Shown: positions 58,631-64,000 of the stretch, piece by piece
Numbering within the stretch: position 1 is the first letter of the stretch
How the letters are laid out: the number at the start of each line of letters is the position of its first letter
NCBI GenBank assembly: GCA_031213475.1
Contig: JARUPZ010000004.1
Span: 3,311,501-3,375,500, forward strand
Reading direction: 5' to 3'
DNA length: 64,000 bases
Source: Nereocystis luetkeana
Lineage: Eukaryota; Sar; Phaeophyceae; Laminariales; Laminariaceae
Program-made: the position numbers and the translations under genes
Notes under the pieces: model-generated
The model's input: the letters and a program-made list of their open reading frames with translations, nothing else
Told to the model about the DNA's origin: nothing
The model's database searches: none

Positions 58631-59703
58631 TAACTGCCAGTATTTTTCTCTCGGGTTGGTTTACCCTCTGCGCTCTGTCTTTTCGGACTAGTCCCGACGT
58701 TGCGAATTTTGATATTCCTGCTTGACGACGTTTCTCATGGAATTGGTGTTTTTCCGCTTTTACTACCCCCTGCCCCCCCCTCCCTCGCTATATAGCTAAG
58801 GAACGGCAGACAAAGCATGCCACATTTCCCCGTTTCGAGAGTACCGTCTTCTCGTTTTCCTTGTATATATTTTTTTCTGCTTCGTCTGCGCTCTTATTTC
58901 AGCATTATACGTGACATTCCACGCTCCCGGCTTCTTCTCTTTTGTAGGACCCTAAGGTTCGTCTTCGCGTACGTTTTGGGTGGATTTTCTTGGTTCTCTC
59001 CACCTCGGTACGCACCCCCCCTTATCCAGATTTAGTTGATTTTTTTCGGATTTTAGTTTTGAGCTCCTCAGCGCCACCCTCGGTTGGGTGTGCTGCAAGT
59101 AGTTCCCGAGACTGTTTGGCCACCTCGACTATCGAGCGCCCTTCTCTTTCCCACTTGGGCCGTGTTTTTTTTTCGGTCGCCTATGTGTATCGTTCTCTAC
59201 CGCTTTGCACCGTTCCATCAGACCACTGATTTGAGTATGGCCCGTTGCGTATCATCTTTAGGTCTGGACTGCTGGGCTCCTTCACGTGTTTTGCCTCTGT
59301 TCCCCTTGGCACCCGACTTGCGTCTATCGGCTGTTTCCTTCTTTTTTTTCTTTTTTTTTTTGTGTGTCTCCCCCCCTATGGTAGGTCGGAGTTCCTACGT
59401 GCTAGCACTTATAACGTCACTCGAATTCGAGCCGTTCTGTTTTCACTGTTTCTTTTTTTTTGCCACGTCGCACACCGCGTATCTTTAGATTCCTCGCGTC
59501 TCTCTAGGGACAAACCCTGCTTCCTACCCTAGGATGCAGTTTTTATTGTTGATTTAATCGGCTTTCGCCTTCTGCAAGTTATAGAGGTGTGGGAGTGGGT
59601 TGTGAAGCGCCGTATCTTCGATCCATTTCTCAGAACTTTCTGGATGGATTTTGTCCCCTCCTGATTCCTATGCATCTGCGTATACGGCCCTTCAAGGTGG
59701 GCT

Positions 59704-59980
59704 TGTGTCATGGTATTCATGATCCCGTTTCCCTCTATTGTCGAGGAGGCGTGTTTCTGATGAAACGCGCCACGCAAATAATTTATATATTACCCCCCTG
59801 TTCTCAGAACTCTCTGAGAGCCAGGAAAAAAGGGAATCATCAAGATAAGACATCAATCTCTGTGATGAGTAAGTACACACGTCTAGGCCGACCTGCATTA
59901 CAGTAGTCGGGCCTGCCCCATTTGTCATCCGGTAGTCAGGTAGAGACCCCTTTTTATCACCCTATACTATAGTCTATCAG
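59704..59980 (+). repeat. 3' LTR
   Basis: 277 bp copy of the 5' LTR, followed by ATGTG. A weak purine tract (CAAGGTGGG) precedes it. The exact end could shift by a few bases because TG repeats surround both boundaries. Confidence 0.9.
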
Positions 59981-59985
59981 ATGTG

Positions 59986-60103
59986 TGTTCTCCACACCAA
60001 ACCGTTCTTTCTACCCGTCCGTCGACATCCAGCACAACCAGTCAGTGTCCGTGACTATTCTTCACTCCTATTAATAGAAGAGATACAAGTTCTGTGGTCA
60101 CAA
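59986..60103 (+). repeat. About 100-bp dispersed repeat, copy 2, abutting the 3' LTR flank
   Basis: Matches 4778-4881. It starts directly after the ATGTG that follows the 3' LTR, so the LTR element may have landed at the edge of an older repeat. The left flank of the LTR element does not resemble the matching upstream sequence at 4.7 kb, so this is not shown. Confidence 0.75.
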
Positions 60104-60339
60104 AGCTACGTCACAGAGATATGCTACGTTGCCACATATATATGTACCTGGTATGCAATATGCACGGTAGTGGGCAATGCATATAGCCCCTAGCCTTTGC
60201 TTGCAGGCATGCAGAGATAGGCACGCCACAGGCGAAAACAAATGAGATAGGCAAAAACATACCAGGTAGCATATATTTTATGCCTCACGTGCCTTGATCT
60301 GCCTTAAACATGCCTATCTGTTTAATTAAGGCATTTGCC
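60104..60339. other. Intergenic, nothing recognised
   Basis: Short stretch after the dispersed repeat, with two TACC(A/T)GGTA motifs (near 60148 and 60262). No coding sequence seen. Confidence 0.5.
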
Positions 60340-60590
60340 TTCAAAAATGCCTGAGACGTGCCTGAAACCTTCTTGGCGCCTCGAGACAAGTCCTACACTA
60401 ATTTCAAATAGTTTTGTGCGAAATGACAATGCCTGAAACTTGTTCAGCGCCCCAGCGCAAATCTTGGACTTAGTTCAAGTAGTTTGGTTTGAAGTGGTAA
60501 TAGGCGTGAAAAATTGTCTGAAACCTTCCACCGCCTAAAGGAGAAATCCTAAACAAAAATCAAATATTGTTTTCAAGAGGTACAATGCCC
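60340..60590. repeat. Three diverged tandem copies of about 73 bp
   Basis: Each starts (T/G)(G/T)C(C/T)TGAAAC(C/T)T, continues GCGCC-C-G, (C/A)AAATC-T--AC, TTCAA-TA-TTT and ends near GACAATG. Copies begin near 60358, 60431 and 60519. GCCT/AGGC words surround the array. Confidence 0.7.
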
Positions 60591-62017
60591 GAAATAATAA
60601 AATAATGCTTGGGAGTGTACGTACGAGGGTACTTGGCTGGGTTGTCATAACGTAAATGACATCATGCGTCGTTGCATTAGGTATTTGATTACACAACTTG
60701 CGGCATACTCCTAACGCCATGAAGAAATCTACGTTGCTCAAAAAAGGGGGGGCTGTGAGCACGAACAAGCGAAGATATCGGGAGACAGCATTTACACCGC
60801 TTAACAGACTGCAATTTTTTACTTGACAAGCCTTGACTGATACCCAACTACTAGGTTTTAGTGTGGAACACTCGCCCTACACCCTTGGCAGCGCAAGTTT
60901 TGCCTTGCTTGATGTGTCTCCTGACATCTTTGCATACAAGCGCTGAGTGGTTGCTACACAAAAAGGCTATGGGCTGTGGGGACTCTTCAAGAAATGTATC
61001 CCCTTTCCCCTGATTTAGGGAGTTCCAAACTAACGGCGTTATATTTTTATGCCTTAGATCCCCGAAAAGCCTGCCTGGAGAAAGATGGGCACGAAAACAG
61101 TAGTACTTCAGGCACGATGACATAAACGAAAGAACGGAAGACAAATCAAAAGAGAAAAAAGAAAACCCGGTACGAGTACCATACTGGAGGAGTCGACAAA
61201 GTAATATGTACCCGTGCAATTTTCGGGTACAGAAGACAACAGGGACACGGAGGCACAGCTGCTGTACAATAACGTTTTCGACGAAACCAGTAAATATTTC
61301 CCAATGAAGGCACCAGTCCGGACAATATGTTTTCACTAGTACTTGCACTGATATATCCGGTAGGTAGCCTGGCACGTACGTGCGATTTTACGCCGGCTGT
61401 CCAGTAGGTACCCCTGCTAAGCCATGTGTGTTTCGTCAAATTTGACTACGCTGGTACGTCGTATACCATTAGAGAGTTTGGAGCCGGTCAGGCTTTGCGG
61501 CCGGATCGATGCACCTCCTGTTGCTCGAACACGATGCGGTAACAGAATGATTTACAGAACGTATAGTTTCGAGGGGTGCTGTAAAACTCTCGATAAAACC
61601 CTGGTTTGTTGTGAGAAGGACAATCAATATATTAAAAGGTCACCAACTTTTCGTACCCGATACCGCCAAGTGCGTCATAAAATGCGGCCTGATCATCGTG
61701 TCAGACAGTCCTAGTTTGGGATGAGGTCCGACAATTGTCAACATCGTCCACTACAGGTACTCGGTTGCTTTACAGGCACGGTCAGGTTTTCCACTCACTA
61801 AAGCTTTCTACATAATCCAAAAAGGATCAGTAACCCCCGAAGACAAAGGAAAACAAAGTGCCACAGCACACTACTCTAAAGTTGTTCGAGTGTACATCGT
61901 GCAACACCTTCGAACACTAGGGAAATCGTCCTAGCCCGAGCTCGCACCTACTCCGAAGGCAAAGAAAGACGCCGACATTCTTCAATCAGGGTTACTACAA
62001 ATGTCACTCCGCGCGTA
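60591..62017. other. Intergenic between the LTR element and NOP56
   Basis: No conserved gene, RNA or element recognised in about 1.4 kb. The long minus-strand frame at 60851-61375 has no recognisable domain. The last few hundred bases should include the NOP56 3' UTR. Confidence 0.5.
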
Positions 62018-63960
62018 TCACGCGCTTGCTGTCTTCTTCTTTTTTTTCTTCTTCGATGACGGAGCCTTTACATCCGCTGACGCCTCCTCTTCGTCCTTCC
62101 GGTCCCTTTTCTTTTTCTTCTTCTTTTTGTCGGATTTCGGGGTAGACACTTCTTTTCCCCCTGTCTCGTTCGCGATCTCTGCCGCCACCTTCTCCATCAC
62201 CGAGATGTTTTTTCTCGGGGCATCTCCAGTGTCATAAAACTTCAACCGTTCCTCCACCTGCCGCGATGACAAAACGACGGCGACATGCGAGATGTCAAGA
62301 CCCTTCACACTGTACTTGTGAACAATACTAATTCGGAGAGTCCGTAGACACGCCCGTTTGCATGCACGCGTGCATGGGCCACATACCTGCTCGCGTAGCT
62401 CGTCGCCGTATTTCGTGGACGGTTCATCGCTGAAGCTGTGAACGGGGCAAGAGGGATAACGCCGAGAGCAATCGAGCGTAGGAATGACACGTCAGTGGGG
62501 ACATGAAAAATCACATATATACAGTCCAGGATACAGGGACGAATCATGCCAGGTGAGGTCACCTGGTATACAGCACCAAGCACCAGCATTCATCAACACA
62601 AGACGCAGCCTTCGTACATAGGGGATTGCCCATAATAAAAACCAAAAGTCCATTCGGCTCGCGCTAAAAGTTCAATTTGTTCAAGGAACAAATATATCGG
62701 TTTGTCAAACTCTGAGCACACGACACGAACAAAACAACAACACCATGGTAGGTATGACAGATTTCGCGAAGTGAGGCTTGAAGGTGAAGGCGCCAATTCG
62801 AGAGGAGGGTTCACCTGTCTATTCGGCTTGCAATCGCGCATTTGTTTGCGAGAACACGCGATATTCGGCCCTTATTTTTGGCGGCGGCCCGTCCGATGAA
62901 AGTCGAGTGGTAGATGATACCATACTTCGGCGTGTTTCCCTTCGTCTTGAGAGCTCGGAAGAGAGCCTGGAAAATATCAGAGTTGACGCAAGGATATCGG
63001 AGCATGTTGGAAAAATTCAGAAAGGAAAGCATGTCACCGACATCGACCAGTGATGACAAAAGATTCTCTAGACAGCCTTCGACAGATTTACTCTTGGGTC
63101 AACAGTAAATAAACGAAAAGAAACACCCACCTTCTCGGCTCCCAAGATCTGCACCGTCGATGCGGGGCACTTGGCCAGCGATGTCAGCGAGCCCGCCTTG
63201 GATATCAAGCGTGCACCGACGGTGTCTCCGATCAGCGCCGCCAAATTGGGGGCGACGATACCCATCTGGAAAAAAAAGAAAAAAAAAGAGGTCAACAAGC
63301 AGAGGAGACGATGGACGGCCGAGTCATTTCGATTTGTAGGTCAACATTTGAATATATGATGGAAGGTACGGGCCGTTAAATAGTTTTTGCAGCTTTGCGT
63401 CGCACCGAACGGACGCGACGTACCTTGTCCACCAGATACGCGTACAGGTCTCTCCTGTATTCTGCGAGTTTCACCATCCGTTCACAGAAAGTCACGATGT
63501 TCGACATGTCCACTGGGGAGGCATCCATTCCCATAGAACGGCGCGAGGCCTTCAGGATAGCGGCGGAAAGCTCTTCGTCCATGACAATCTCGTTCAAGCC
63601 GGGAAGACTGTCTTCGTCAAACGCTGCCCGGTCCTGAAAAGACGGGGAAATAGGAAACAAAACATGGATTATTAATACGAAGGTGCGCGACCCAGCACCA
63701 GTCACCGTTCGGGCACGTTCGCGCACTGGCGGAGCCTAAAAATATTGCCGACACGGATGTAGACTAAAGCTTACCTTGATGTACGCAGCACATCGGGCGA
63801 ACATGTAGTTGTCCTTGACGAGCTCGCGAAGTTCTGGGAAGTGCCAACAGTACCACTCCCTCACACGCATAGCGAATGTGTTCAGGTCTTTGTCCAGCTG
63901 ATCCAACAAGCAGATGCTCTGGATGATCATATTGTCCGACCTTGCAGGGTTCATTTTGAC
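62018..63960 (-). CDS. NOP56: NOP56, core component of box C/D snoRNPs (5' end beyond right edge)
   Basis: Six exons: 63960-63775, 63633-63424, 63265-63131, 62966-62815, 62429-62387, 62257-62018; all phases agree (322 codons including TGA). The earlier exons lie right of the window. NOP56 pairs with NOP58 on box C/D snoRNAs with fibrillarin and SNU13 to guide rRNA 2'-O-methylation in the nucleolus. Visible hallmarks: [34 protein letters not shown], the NOP domain [68 protein letters not shown], and [17 protein letters not shown] and [15 protein letters not shown] favour NOP56 over NOP58. The C-terminus is a Lys-rich KKK/D-E tail typical of the family. Confidence 0.95.
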
Positions 63961-64000
63961 CTGGGCAACGGAGCAGGTGAAGCATTGCGAGGGGGCATTT

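Larger units (their letters stand above)
45065..59980 (+). mobile_element. Ty3/gypsy-type LTR retrotransposon, broken
   Basis: Two LTRs (45065-45342 and 59704-59980) bound the element, with ATGTG directly outside each end (45060-45064 and 59981-59985) as the target duplication. Domain order on the plus strand: long Pro/Ser/Thr-rich frame, gag, NADAR, protease, reverse transcriptase, RNase H, integrase, chromo-like, Tudor-like. Pol order RT-RH-IN is that of Ty3/gypsy (Metaviridae). LTRs are about 95% identical by eye, so insertion is neither very recent nor ancient. The coding region is interrupted about half a dozen times, so it is a fossil. A tRNA-like/SINE-like sequence lies between the last coding part and the 3' LTR. 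The interior is clearly more GC-rich than the host sequence around it. Confidence 0.95.

Overview
This is a nuclear window from a eukaryote with many introns, most likely a stramenopile alga (diatom or relative). The best clue is a gene on the minus strand in which isopentenyl-diphosphate isomerase (IDI) and squalene synthase (SQS) form one protein; this fusion is known from diatoms and some other secondary algae. A short interstitial TTAGGG tract fits but does not prove it. I give no species. Gene models were built by hand from protein similarity, splice signals and reading-phase agreement across exons; family names come from memory and no search was run.

Layout. (1) 169-14306, minus: a B-box zinc-finger protein whose body matches the DUF2009/UPF0652 family, 14 exons, running off the left edge. 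(2) From about 14551, plus: exons of an unrecognised gene, sharing a roughly 245-bp divergent promoter with gene 1. (3) 23033-26826, plus: a clean 10-exon gene of about 485 residues, function not recognised. (4) 26827-29467: intergenic, with a degenerate tandem repeat. (5) 29468-41609, minus: the IDI-SQS fusion, 14 exons, about 716 residues, with two long repeat-filled introns. (6) 41610-45059: intergenic, with a promoter-side inverted repeat and a tandem array that keeps a coding-like segment. (7) 45065-59980: a Ty3/gypsy-type LTR element flanked by ATGTG, broken, which carries an unexpected NADAR domain before its protease and chromo-like and Tudor-like domains at its end. (8) 59986-62017: intergenic, with a 73-bp tandem repeat. 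(9) 62018-63960, minus: the C-terminal two thirds of NOP56, running off the right edge.

The spaces and introns hold small non-autonomous DNA transposons: two 99-bp MITEs at TA targets, and two Harbinger-like elements with TTA targets and related ends plus one decayed relative. Two short motifs, TATTAATA and TACC(A/T)GGTA, are strongly over-represented. Where repeat copies with and without them can be compared, each is an extra 6 or 7 bases placed at a TA so that TA stands on both sides. I regard this micro-insertion pattern and the NADAR domain in the LTR element as the most novel signals.

The three recognised host genes serve unrelated housekeeping roles (sterol/isoprenoid synthesis, box C/D snoRNP assembly, and a conserved eukaryotic protein of unknown function), so there is no functional cluster.
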